Assembly (NCBI GenBank): GCA_016284485.1
Contig: JAEEOX010000191.1
Span: 1-7,981, forward strand
Origin: Bacillota bacterium
Lineage (GTDB): Bacteria > Bacillota > Clostridia > Peptostreptococcales > Anaerovoracaceae
DNA length: 7,981 bases
Reading direction: 5' to 3'
Part shown: positions 1-6,100 of the stretch, in pieces
Position numbering within the stretch: the first letter of the stretch is position 1
Layout of the letters: each line of letters begins with the position of its first letter
Notes under the pieces: generated by a model
What the model was told of the DNA's origin: nothing
What the model saw: the letters and a program-made list of their open reading frames with translations, nothing else
The model's database searches: none
Made by a program: the position numbers and the translations under genes

Positions 1-486
1 CTGGAAGCACTAGTGTTCGCAGGACTATTCACTGCATGGGTGTTTCTGTCATACAGAGGAGACAAAAAATACAGCGCAGCAGGGATACACAACTATCCCC
101 CTGACATACAGGAGGAATACTTCAGAACACACCAAAGGATGGACGTGTCCGGCAGGTCGGCGAAGGTGATCTTAGCCAAGACCATGGGCATACTGCTTTT
201 CACGGGGATACTCCTGGCCTGCGCACTCGCGGCAGGGGCGGAGACCTTCGCACAGGGATTCTGGCTGACTTTCGGACTGATGGTCTGGATAGGGGCATAC
301 GATACCTTTTTCCTTGACTGGGTACTGTTTGCAAACCTCCCCATGTTCCGTCTGGAGGGGACCGAGCACATGGACAAGGCATATCATCAGAAATGGTTCC
401 ACCTTAAAGGAATGCTGTTTCCGGGCATGGTTTTCGCACTTATCCCGGCGGCACTGGTGGGACTGCTTACAGCTGCCATCAGGTAG
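1..486 (+). CDS. Multi-pass membrane protein of unknown function (5' end missing)
   Basis: The reading frame is open from base 1 (LEALVFAG...) to a TAG stop at 484-486, so the gene begins before the window. A GTG at 13 lacks a visible ribosome site and is probably internal. About 161 codons are present. Hydrophobic segments fall at about residues 3-16, 58-78, 85-108 and 134-158, so I see roughly four membrane helices, with a hydrophilic loop at about 18-55 (KKYSAAGIHNYPPDIQEEY). The stretch between the last two helices is rich in charged and aromatic residues (GTEHMDKAYHQKWFHLKGM) and resembles conserved parts of uncharacterised membrane proteins in Clostridia, but I cannot attach a function. 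Two methyltransferase genes follow closely, the first only 26 bases away, suggesting co-transcription. No catalytic motif is visible. Confidence 0.75.
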   Translation: MEALVFAGLFTAWVFLSYRGDKKYSAAGIHNYPPDIQEEYFRTHQRMDVSGRSAKVILAKTMGILLFTGILLACALAAGAETFAQGFWLTFGLMVWIGAYDTFFLDWVLFANLPMFRLEGTEHMDKAYHQKWFHLKGMLFPGMVFALIPAALVGLLTAAIR

Positions 487-512
487 GAAATGACTATACA
501 GGAGGAATGAAA

Positions 513-1136
513 ATGGGACTTCTCAAGAAATACTTCAACCAGACACGTAAACCCGAGGGATTCCTCGGAAAACTGATGTTGAACGGCATGAACCCGGGTC
601 ATGCGAAACTGGCTGACTGGGGGCTCGCATATCTCCCGGACATGATCCCGGAACAGGCGGTGGATCTTGGCTGCGGAGGAGGCCGCAACGCGGGAGAACT
701 TCTCAAAAGATATCCGGCAGCCCATGTGACGGCAGTCGATTACTCGGAGCTGTCCGTTGCAAAGGCAAAAGACTTCAACAGGGACATGATCGCTGCCGGC
801 AGATGTGACGTTCAGCAGGGTGACGTTTCAGACCTCAGGCTTCCCGAAGACAGCTTCGATCTTGCCACTGCATTTGAGACCGTCTACTTCTGGCCGGGTC
901 TTGAAAAGTGTTTCGGGCAGGTGGCAAGGGTGCTGCGACCCGGCGGATGTTTTTTGATCTGCAACGAATCCGATGGCACGGATCCCACAAGCCTGAAATT
1001 CGAAAAGATCATCGACGGCATGAAGAATCACACCGTGGAAGAGATAGAGGCTGCATTGATCGCTGCGGGTCTATCCGATATCAAAAGCTATCACCACCCT
1101 TCAAAGCCCTGGATCACGGTGCTGGCAAGAAAATAG
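513..1136 (+). CDS. Class I SAM-dependent methyltransferase (soluble)
   Basis: This predicted cytoplasmic protein of 207 residues should transfer a methyl group from S-adenosylmethionine to an unknown small substrate. The Rossmann-fold signatures are in order. Motif I is DLGCGGGR at about 51-58, the acidic residue ending strand 2 is in AVDYS at about 74-78, GDVSDL at about 103-108 would contact the adenine, and LRPGG at about 141-145 is typical of the Methyltransf_11/25 group. The N-terminal 45 residues (including LNGMNPGHAKLADWG) form a helical cap seen in many clostridial relatives. An in-frame ATG also lies at 507, but GGAGG at 501-505 sits only one base from it and seven bases from the ATG at 513, so 513 is preferred. 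The gene lies between a membrane protein and a membrane-anchored methyltransferase. Substrate and pathway cannot be inferred. Confidence 0.9.
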   Translation: MGLLKKYFNQTRKPEGFLGKLMLNGMNPGHAKLADWGLAYLPDMIPEQAVDLGCGGGRNAGELLKRYPAAHVTAVDYSELSVAKAKDFNRDMIAAGRCDVQQGDVSDLRLPEDSFDLATAFETVYFWPGLEKCFGQVARVLRPGGCFLICNESDGTDPTSLKFEKIIDGMKNHTVEEIEAALIAAGLSDIKSYHHPSKPWITVLARK

Positions 1137-1154
1137 AGAAAGGAAGTTAATGAT

Positions 1155-1949
1155 ATGAGACCGGATTATAAAAACTGGGTGCCTAAGGGCATGGTCTTAG
1201 GATTCGCAGTCGGAACGCTGGCGGCGTTTGTTTTGTTTCTGATCCTGGGAGCCACCGATACGGTGCTCCATGGGACGCCCAGAATTATAATGGGAATACT
1301 GTTGGGTGCGGGAACTCTGGTACTTTTGATCGCCACCGTGTGGATGGCTGTTCTTCACAGAACGTTTGACTACAACGGCCGGAGAAAACTGGCCAGGACC
1401 ATCATAGAGGGCGTCGCGGATTACGTTAAGATCCCTGAAGGCGGAACAGGTCTGGATGTGGGCTGCGGCAGCGGCGCACTGACCATCGCCTGCGCGAAGC
1501 GCAATCCCGGGGCTGTCATGGTGGGCTGTGACATCTGGGGAGGCGCATATAAAGGGGTCTTCACAAAAGATCTTTGCAAGGAAAACGCGCTGGCGGAGGG
1601 CGTGTCAAACGTCCGGTTCGAGGAGGGCAACGCCATAAGCCTGCCTTTCCCGGATGAAAGCTTCGATGCGGTCACAAGCAATTACGTATATCACAACATC
1701 GTGGGGCACAAAAAACAGCAGCTCCTCCGGGAGACTCTGAGGGTCCTGAGACCCGGCGGAACGTTTGCGATCCACGATATGATGAGCGAAGCCAGATACG
1801 GGGACATGCAGGCCTTCGTTCAGAGCCTCAGACAAGAAGGCTACGAGGAGGTCAGACTGATCGATACCACCGACGACATGTTCATGGGCCGCAAAGAAGC
1901 CAGATGGCTGGACCTTGGGGGCTCCACGCTTTTGGTGGGCCGGAAATAA
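1155..1949 (+). CDS. Membrane-anchored class I SAM-dependent methyltransferase
   Basis: The protein has 264 residues. Two hydrophobic helices at about 13-33 and 42-66 are followed by a complete methyltransferase domain from about 80 to the end. Motif I is DVGCGSG at 101-107, D126 (VGCDIWGG) would bind the ribose hydroxyls, GNAISLPFPDESFDAV at about 158-173 covers motifs II and III, and LRPGG is at 198-202. The helical hairpin should hold the catalytic domain at the inner face of the membrane, which hints at a lipid, quinone or membrane-associated substrate; that is inference. AGGAAG at 1141-1146 is eight bases before the ATG. An ATG at 1150 is out of frame and stops after two codons. The gene starts 18 bases after the first methyltransferase ends and is the last gene before a strong terminator. 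Confidence 0.9.
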   Translation: MRPDYKNWVPKGMVLGFAVGTLAAFVLFLILGATDTVLHGTPRIIMGILLGAGTLVLLIATVWMAVLHRTFDYNGRRKLARTIIEGVADYVKIPEGGTGLDVGCGSGALTIACAKRNPGAVMVGCDIWGGAYKGVFTKDLCKENALAEGVSNVRFEEGNAISLPFPDESFDAVTSNYVYHNIVGHKKQQLLRETLRVLRPGGTFAIHDMMSEARYGDMQAFVQSLRQEGYEEVRLIDTTDDMFMGRKEARWLDLGGSTLLVGRK

Positions 1950-1964
1950 CGACGCGTATGAGAG

Positions 1965-2005
1965 ACGCCTTCCCGAACTTTTTCGGGAAGGTGTTTTTGT
2001 TTGGT
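1965..2005 (+). terminator. Rho-independent terminator
   Basis: The arms 1965-1977 (ACGCCTTCCCGAA) and 1982-1994 (TTCGGGAAGGTGT) pair over 13 base pairs with one G-U pair, around a four-base loop (CTTT). A T-rich run (TTTTTGTTTGG) overlaps the end of the right arm and follows it. The hairpin begins 15 bases after the stop of the membrane-anchored methyltransferase and should end that transcription unit. Confidence 0.93.
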
Positions 2006-2041
2006 TTAACACTAAAAAGAGCGGCTATATATGCGTGAATA

Positions 2042-2050
2042 TGGTACAAT
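2042..2050 (+). promoter_or_regulatory. Extended -10 promoter for the first GNAT gene
   Basis: TGGTACAAT is a TGn-extended -10 element (TACAAT at 2045-2050), about 50 bases after the terminator and 48 bases before the GNAT start. The sequence around it is AT-rich, unlike the flanking genes. No good -35 hexamer is seen 16-18 bases upstream, which an extended -10 can tolerate. Transcription would start near 2057. Confidence 0.6.
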
Positions 2051-2098
2051 ATAAAGGAATATACACTGGATCAAATATGGACATATGAGGATGGACCT

Positions 2099-2590
2099 AT
2101 GATAAAGACGAAGCGTCTTACGGTCAGGAGGGTGGGTCCCGATGACCGGAAGGCCATAAAGGACATATGGGCTGGGGTGGCAGCTACGGAGTATGCCAGG
2201 TATGACCGGCCCAATGATACAGATGACGATTCAGTTCTGAAGAGGGTTGAGAAGTGGTCTTCCTTCCGGGACAGCATGGAGCATGTGTTTTGCGCCGTCT
2301 GCCTGGGGGACACCGTGATCGGGTACATTGCCCTTAACAGGCGTGAGGACGGGTATGAGATAGGATACTGCTTCCACCCGGACTACTATGGGAAAGGCTA
2401 TGCCCGTGAAGGCATCGCCGGGCTCCTGGACGCATTCGGAGCCAAATGTGATACCCGGATAACCGCTGGGACCGCAATGGATAACATTCCGTCTGTGAGG
2501 CTTCTCAGATCACTGGGATTCAGGCAGACGGGAACAGAAAAGGTATCGTTCTACAAGGATGAAAGTGGAGAGGACATCTATTTTGACTGA
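2099..2590 (+). CDS. GNAT family N-acetyltransferase (RimJ/RimL-like)
   Basis: This 163-residue protein has the length of a single GNAT domain, which transfers acetyl from acetyl-CoA to an amine. The N-terminus (KTKRLTVRRVGPDDRKAI) has the opening seen in the RimJ/RimL-like Acetyltransf_3 group. Strand 4 and motif A are at about 86-105, where EIGYCFHPDYYGKGYA contains the acetyl-CoA pyrophosphate loop YYGKGYA. Motif B, with N129 and SVRLLRSLGF at about 132-141, completes the fold. The acceptor could be a protein N-terminus, an antibiotic or a metabolite; the sequence does not say. GAGGA at 2087-2091 is seven bases before the ATG, and the gene is first after the promoter at 2042-2050. It is a different protein from the second GNAT gene downstream and lacks the extra N-terminal domain. 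Confidence 0.9.
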   Translation: MIKTKRLTVRRVGPDDRKAIKDIWAGVAATEYARYDRPNDTDDDSVLKRVEKWSSFRDSMEHVFCAVCLGDTVIGYIALNRREDGYEIGYCFHPDYYGKGYAREGIAGLLDAFGAKCDTRITAGTAMDNIPSVRLLRSLGFRQTGTEKVSFYKDESGEDIYFD

Positions 2591-2653
2591 GGCATCTTCC
2601 AACTGGATCTGAAGGACCTGAAAAAAGAACCGTAACTGTCGGAGAAGGAGAAA

Positions 2654-3298
2654 ATGAGAGAGAGACTTGATAGCATAAGGACGCCTGAGAAACGTTCGGG
2701 TAAATATACTGCCGTTGCTGCGGCGGTCTGCTTCGCGGTGGGAGTGTTGCTGGGGATCATTTCCAAGTGGCTGGACAACCTGGCCTTTGATGACCTCATC
2801 TGGTGGCACGGGATCATTGAGAGGCTGGATCTGAATAATTTCTTTTCGGCCATGGCGATCTGGCTTCTGATGGCGCTTATCATCGCGGTATTCAGCCCGT
2901 CGGCGGGCAGGGCGGCGCTTAATGTGTTCCTGTTTTTCGCGGGGATGTGTGTGGCTTATCACATCTATACGATCCTGTTCAGCGGGTTCGATCCCTCATC
3001 GTACATGATGATCTGGTACGGTATCACTCTGGCCTCGCCGGTCCTGGCAGTGCTATGCTGGTACGCCCGGGGAAAGGGCGCGGTGCCTGTGGTGATGGAC
3101 CTGTGCATAATGTCCATATTCTCCCTGGCCTGCTTCGGCCTGGGACTGTTCTACATAGACCCCCTGGGAATACTGTACGTGCTGGTGTATCTGGCGGCGG
3201 TGATCGTTTTGTACAGAGATCCGAAGCAGACGGCTATTTCGATAATCGGCGGATTCCTGCTGGCGTTTCTTTTGAATCCGCTGTGGCCATACCACTGA
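2654..3298 (+). CDS. Six-helix integral membrane protein of unknown function
   Basis: This 214-residue protein starts with a basic, hydrophilic segment (MRERLDSIRTPEKRSGKY) followed by about six hydrophobic helices, at about 19-38, 65-84, 90-110, 121-138, 143-165 and 168-184, with a final hydrophobic stretch at about 192-209. The first loop contains a tryptophan-rich segment (DDLIWWHGIIERLDLNNFF). No catalytic or transport motif is visible and I do not recognise the family with confidence. AAGGAG at 2645-2650 is three bases from the ATG, slightly close, and a GGAG at 2641-2644 is nine away; together they support this start. The gene follows the first GNAT gene after 63 bases in which I see no terminator, so co-transcription is likely. 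Its stop codon lies inside a 16-bp palindrome. Confidence 0.8.
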   Translation: MRERLDSIRTPEKRSGKYTAVAAAVCFAVGVLLGIISKWLDNLAFDDLIWWHGIIERLDLNNFFSAMAIWLLMALIIAVFSPSAGRAALNVFLFFAGMCVAYHIYTILFSGFDPSSYMMIWYGITLASPVLAVLCWYARGKGAVPVVMDLCIMSIFSLACFGLGLFYIDPLGILYVLVYLAAVIVLYRDPKQTAISIIGGFLLAFLLNPLWPYH

Positions 3299-3309
3299 AG
3301 ATCTTCAGT
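3294..3309. repeat. Perfect 16-bp palindrome (ACTGAAGATCTTCAGT)
   Basis: The two 8-base halves are exact reverse complements with no spacer. The palindrome covers the TGA stop of the six-helix protein (3296-3298) and ends 22 bases before the preferred start of the DUF4298-GNAT gene. No T run follows, so it is not an intrinsic terminator. As RNA it could form a six-pair stem with a GATC loop; as DNA it could be a dimer binding site. It may also be chance. Confidence 0.55.
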
Positions 3310-3331
3310 CCAATGAAAGGAAATGATAACG

Positions 3332-4150
3332 ATGGAAGCAAATAATATACAGATAAAGAGAATCACTGAATATGAGAATATGCTGGACGAGGCCACAGAG
3401 CTTCTTGCCGCGGGAATGAAGAGCGAAAGGCTCACCGAACTGGTGCAGGCCCTGGAGGCATATTATATCGGCGGCCAATGGAAGAGAGACTTCGCCGACG
3501 ACGAAGAAGGAAAGTTACCCCGGGATCTGAAGAGGGGAGTTCTCTCTGAGGATGGGATATACGACCTGCTTGAGGCCTATGGTGATCTCATGGAGGATCC
3601 TGAAAGCACGGTGCTGGAGACGGAAAGACTCATACTACGCCCTTGGACAGAAGATGACGCCGAAGAGTGCTTCAAATACGCAGCAGATCCGCTGGTCGGC
3701 CCCGCATGCGGCTGGCCGCCCCACAAGACAGTAGAGGAAAGCGGAGAAGTCATACGTGACATCCTCATGGTCCCCGAAACATACGCCATCGTCCTCAAAG
3801 AGACGGGGCTTCCCATAGGCAGCATCAGCTTCCATTTCCACAGTTTCCTGGCCAAGGAGGATGATGAGGCCGAGATGGGCTTCTGGCTGGGAGTTCCGTA
3901 CTGGGGACGGGGCTTCGTGCCGGAGGCAGCCAGAGAGATGCTCCGTCACGGCTTCGAGGATCTGGGCCTGACCAGAGTATGGTGCGGCTATTTCGACGGT
4001 AACTTCAAGTCGGAGAGAGTCCAGCGTAAGCTGGGGTTCAAACACATATCCATCAACGAGGAGGCGCCCGTTCCTCAGATGGGCGAGACCAGGAAGGGCT
4101 ACGCCAACTGCCTGACCAGAGAAGATTGGCTGGAATGCAACCAAAAGTAA
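3332..4150 (+). CDS. DUF4298-GNAT fusion acetyltransferase
   Basis: This 272-residue protein joins two domains. Residues about 5-88 match the DUF4298 pattern I know from small stand-alone proteins of about 90 residues: a helical start, then YYIGGQWKRDFADDEEGKLP and DLKRGVLSEDGIYDLLE. Its function is not known. Residues about 94-270 are a GNAT domain of the RimJ/RimL-like type, starting TVLETERLILRPW, with EMGFWLGVPYWGRGFVPEA at 181-199 holding the acetyl-CoA loop (WGRGF) and N224 and SERVQRKLGF at 227-236 as motif B. The joint is clean, with no sign of a frameshift. An in-frame ATG at 3323 is only one base from AAAGGA (3316-3321), whereas the ATG at 3332 is ten away, so 3332 is preferred. The acceptor substrate is unknown, and the DUF4298 part might recognise it or a partner. 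Confidence 0.88.
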   Translation: MEANNIQIKRITEYENMLDEATELLAAGMKSERLTELVQALEAYYIGGQWKRDFADDEEGKLPRDLKRGVLSEDGIYDLLEAYGDLMEDPESTVLETERLILRPWTEDDAEECFKYAADPLVGPACGWPPHKTVEESGEVIRDILMVPETYAIVLKETGLPIGSISFHFHSFLAKEDDEAEMGFWLGVPYWGRGFVPEAAREMLRHGFEDLGLTRVWCGYFDGNFKSERVQRKLGFKHISINEEAPVPQMGETRKGYANCLTREDWLECNQK

Positions 4151-4176
4151 CAAAAAACCCAAAAATATGTTATAAT
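4147..4176 (+). promoter_or_regulatory. Extended -10 promoter for the ABC exporter operon
   Basis: A consensus TATAAT at 4171-4176 is preceded by TGT at 4168-4170, giving a TGn-extended -10. A weak -35 (GTAACA, 4 of 6 matches) lies at 4147-4152 with an 18-base spacer and overlaps the stop of the preceding gene. Transcription would start near 4183, leaving a leader of about 63 bases before the ATPase start. Confidence 0.75.
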
Positions 4177-4177
4177 C

Positions 4178-4202
4178 GGTTGGTAGAACGATAGGCAACC
4201 AA
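4178..4202. promoter_or_regulatory. Possible operator or leader hairpin downstream of the -10
   Basis: GGTTG (4178-4182) and CAACC (4196-4200) are inverted arms with a 13-base spacer; a shifted pairing TTGGT (4180-4184) with ACCAA (4198-4202) is also possible. The arms cover the likely transcription start, where a bound repressor would block the promoter. They are only five bases each, so this is weak evidence. Confidence 0.3.
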
Positions 4203-4245
4203 ACCTTACAATATTCATATAAATCACAGAACAGGAGGGTTCCAT

Positions 4246-4968
4246 ATGAATATTATTGAAGTAAAAGATCTGGTAAAAAAGTACCCTGCCTTCGAGCTGA
4301 AGGAAGTTTCCTTCGGCGTGGAGGAAGGGCGCATCACCGGATTCATAGGCAGAAACGGCGCCGGCAAGACCACGACCATCAAGTCCATGCTCAATCTGAT
4401 CCACACGGACGGCGGTTCCATATCTTTCTTCGGCATGCCGCTGAGCTCCAATGAGACTGAGATCAAGAAGCGCATAGGCTATTCCACAGGTACTGTCAAC
4501 TGGTATCCCAGGAAGACCATCCGTGACATCGTCAGGGTGGAGAGAAGTTTCTATGACAGCTGGGACGGAGAAGCATACCTTAAGTACATGGAGATGTTTG
4601 GACTGGACGAGGACAAGACTCCCCTGGAACTATCGGAAGGCATGAAGGTGAAGTTCAATCTCCTCATGGCCCTTTCTCACAGGGCTGAGGTGCTGATCCT
4701 GGACGAGCCCACCAGCGGACTGGATCCTTTCTCCAGAAACGAGCTTCTGGAAGTCTTCATTGAGCTCAAAAAACATGGGGTGGCAGTGTTTTTCTCCACT
4801 CACATCATATCTGACCTGGAAAAATGTGCCGATGACATCGTGTACATTTCGAAGGGGCGCATCGTCGCAGCCATGCCGAAGGACGCCTTCATGGCGGAGC
4901 ATGCACGGCCCGGGGAGACACTGGAAGCCGCCATGCTGAGGATGGAAGGAGGTGAGATCAATGCGTAA
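4246..4968 (+). CDS. ABC transporter ATP-binding protein (ABC-2 type, YtrB-like)
   Basis: This 240-residue nucleotide-binding subunit should power the permease encoded next to it at the inner face of the membrane. Walker A is GRNGAGKT at 35-42, the signature is LSEGM at 129-133, Walker B is VLILDEP at 149-155, the D-loop is SGLD at 157-160, and the switch histidine is H186 (FSTHI). The order and spacing are complete, so it should be active. Two positions differ from the textbook: the signature is LSEGM rather than LSGGQ, and the Q-loop position near residue 82 (IGYSTG) lacks glutamine. Both resemble the CcmA/YtrB-like ABC-2 ATPases with the block HRAEVLILDEPTSGLDP. AGGAGGG at 4232-4238 lies seven bases before the ATG. 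It heads the operon after the promoter at 4147-4176. The transported substrate is unknown. Confidence 0.93.
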   Translation: MNIIEVKDLVKKYPAFELKEVSFGVEEGRITGFIGRNGAGKTTTIKSMLNLIHTDGGSISFFGMPLSSNETEIKKRIGYSTGTVNWYPRKTIRDIVRVERSFYDSWDGEAYLKYMEMFGLDEDKTPLELSEGMKVKFNLLMALSHRAEVLILDEPTSGLDPFSRNELLEVFIELKKHGVAVFFSTHIISDLEKCADDIVYISKGRIVAAMPKDAFMAEHARPGETLEAAMLRMEGGEINA

Positions 4969-5614
4969 TATTTTGACCAAAGAGTTCAGACTCAGCGCAT
5001 CGATACTGGCCTATCTTTTCATTCTGTTCGGCTTCATGTTTTTCCTGCCCGGCTACCCGATCCTCTGCGGGGCGTTCTTCTCAGCTCTGGGACTGTTCCA
5101 GAGCTTCCAGTTCGCAAGGGAAGCCAATGATACAGTGTTCTCAGCGCTTCTTCCCATAGCCAAGAAGGACGTGGTCAGGGGCAGGTACTGCTTCGTATGC
5201 ATAATAGAGATCTGCACCATCCTGGTGATGGTGATCCCCACGGTCCTCAGGATGACGGTCTGGGCGGATTCCGTGGTGTACCGCTCGAACGCCCTGATGA
5301 ACGCCAATCTTTTTGCTCTGGGCGCAGCATTCGTGATCTTCGGGCTGTTCAACTGGATCTTCGTGGGAGGATTCTACAAGACGGCGTACAAGCTGGGAAG
5401 ACCGTTCGTGACGTTCATAATAGTGGGCTTCGTATGCATAGGCATATTCGAGGCGCTTCACCATATTCCGGGGATGGAATGGCTTGATTCATTCGGCACG
5501 GATAATCTTGGAAGACAGTTCATTCTGCTTCTGGCAGGGATCGCGGTATATATCGTGACCACCGTTCTTTCGTGCAGGAAGGCATGTGAGAACTTCGAGA
5601 AGATCGACCTGTAG
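4961..5614 (+). CDS. ABC-2 type transporter permease
   Basis: This 217-residue membrane protein has about six hydrophobic segments, at about 12-29, 32-49, 77-97, 116-137, 148-166 and 186-205, with a basic C-terminal tail. The block FAREANDTVFSALLPIAKKDVVRGRY at about 51-76 between helices 2 and 3 resembles the conserved loop of the ABC2_membrane_5 group, where a phrase like LPISRKEIVRARY is usual. It should form, probably as a dimer, the membrane part of the exporter driven by the preceding ATPase. An in-frame GTG at 4952 is part of the ribosome site itself: AAGGAGGTGA at 4946-4955 is strong and places the ATG at 4961 eight bases after GGAGG. The gene therefore overlaps the ATPase gene by eight bases, which points to translational coupling and balanced amounts of the two subunits. 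Confidence 0.87.
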   Translation: MRNILTKEFRLSASILAYLFILFGFMFFLPGYPILCGAFFSALGLFQSFQFAREANDTVFSALLPIAKKDVVRGRYCFVCIIEICTILVMVIPTVLRMTVWADSVVYRSNALMNANLFALGAAFVIFGLFNWIFVGGFYKTAYKLGRPFVTFIIVGFVCIGIFEALHHIPGMEWLDSFGTDNLGRQFILLLAGIAVYIVTTVLSCRKACENFEKIDL

Positions 5615-5625
5615 GAGGTAACGTG

Positions 5626-6069
5626 ATGTTAAAGGAAAATCTTGCTATGCTCAGGAATATCCATGGGTATTCCCAGGAGCAGATCGCAGAAAAAATAGGG
5701 ATATCCCGCCAGGCCTACGCCAAGTGGGAAAGCGGCGCCACCATTCCGGACATCGAGAAGTGCGCGGCGCTGGCAGAGGTCTATGGTACCACCATTGACA
5801 GTCTCATCAGGACTGAGAAGGTGGAGGGCATCGGCGTGCTGCCGCCCGCTCCCGTGGGCAAGAATTTCTGGGGATCGGTCACCGTAGGCGACAGGGGACA
5901 GATAGTGATCCCAAAGGGAGCCAGAGACAAGTTCGGCATCAAGGGCGGTGACCGCCTGCTGGTGGGAAGTGACGAGGTGGGCATCGCACTTTTTCCTGTC
6001 GATGCCTTCAAGGAAATATTCGAAAAAGGGCTGGAGATGATATCCGGCCAGATCGATCAGGAGAAGTAA
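5626..6069 (+). CDS. XRE-AbrB two-domain transcriptional regulator
   Basis: This 147-residue protein carries two different DNA-binding folds. Residues about 3-61 are an XRE/Cro-type helix-turn-helix, with YSQEQIAEKIGISRQAYAKWE at 15-35 covering the two DNA-reading helices, followed by the usual PDIEKCAALAEVYGTTIDSL. After a proline-rich linker (VLPPAPVGKN), residues about 81-127 form an AbrB/MazE/SpoVT swapped-hairpin domain, with VTVGDRGQIVIPKGAR at 85-100 and FGIKGGDRLLV at 103-113. AbrB domains work as dimers, so the chain should dimerise and could touch two DNA elements. AGGAGG at 5613-5618 is seven bases from the ATG at 5626 and four from a GTG at 5623; the ATG is preferred. It starts 11 bases after the permease stop, and it probably controls the exporter operon; that is inference. 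Confidence 0.92.
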   Translation: MLKENLAMLRNIHGYSQEQIAEKIGISRQAYAKWESGATIPDIEKCAALAEVYGTTIDSLIRTEKVEGIGVLPPAPVGKNFWGSVTVGDRGQIVIPKGARDKFGIKGGDRLLVGSDEVGIALFPVDAFKEIFEKGLEMISGQIDQEK

Positions 6070-6100
6070 TCGGATATTTTACGCCGAAGAGGTGCAAAAA

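Noticed and set aside
2591..2653. Gap between the first GNAT gene and the six-helix protein as a possible terminator or promoter
   Set aside because: I found no convincing hairpin with a T tract and no -10 element, so it is treated as a gap within an operon.
2510..2962. Open frame of about 150 codons on the - strand
   Set aside because: It crosses the end of one + strand gene and the start of another, and its product is a low-complexity basic sequence without a recognisable domain.
4151..4166. A-rich stretch after the DUF4298-GNAT gene as a terminator
   Set aside because: There is no stem before it and the run is of A rather than T on the coding strand; it fits better as the promoter spacer.
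3635..4198. Open frame of about 187 codons on the - strand
   Set aside because: It is antisense to the GNAT domain of the fusion protein, and it would start inside the exporter promoter region.
5626..6069. Regulator as the antitoxin of a toxin-antitoxin pair, since AbrB/MazE domains occur in antitoxins
   Set aside because: No toxin-like gene is next to it; the neighbours are an ABC permease and a lipoprotein, and the XRE domain fits a transcription factor.
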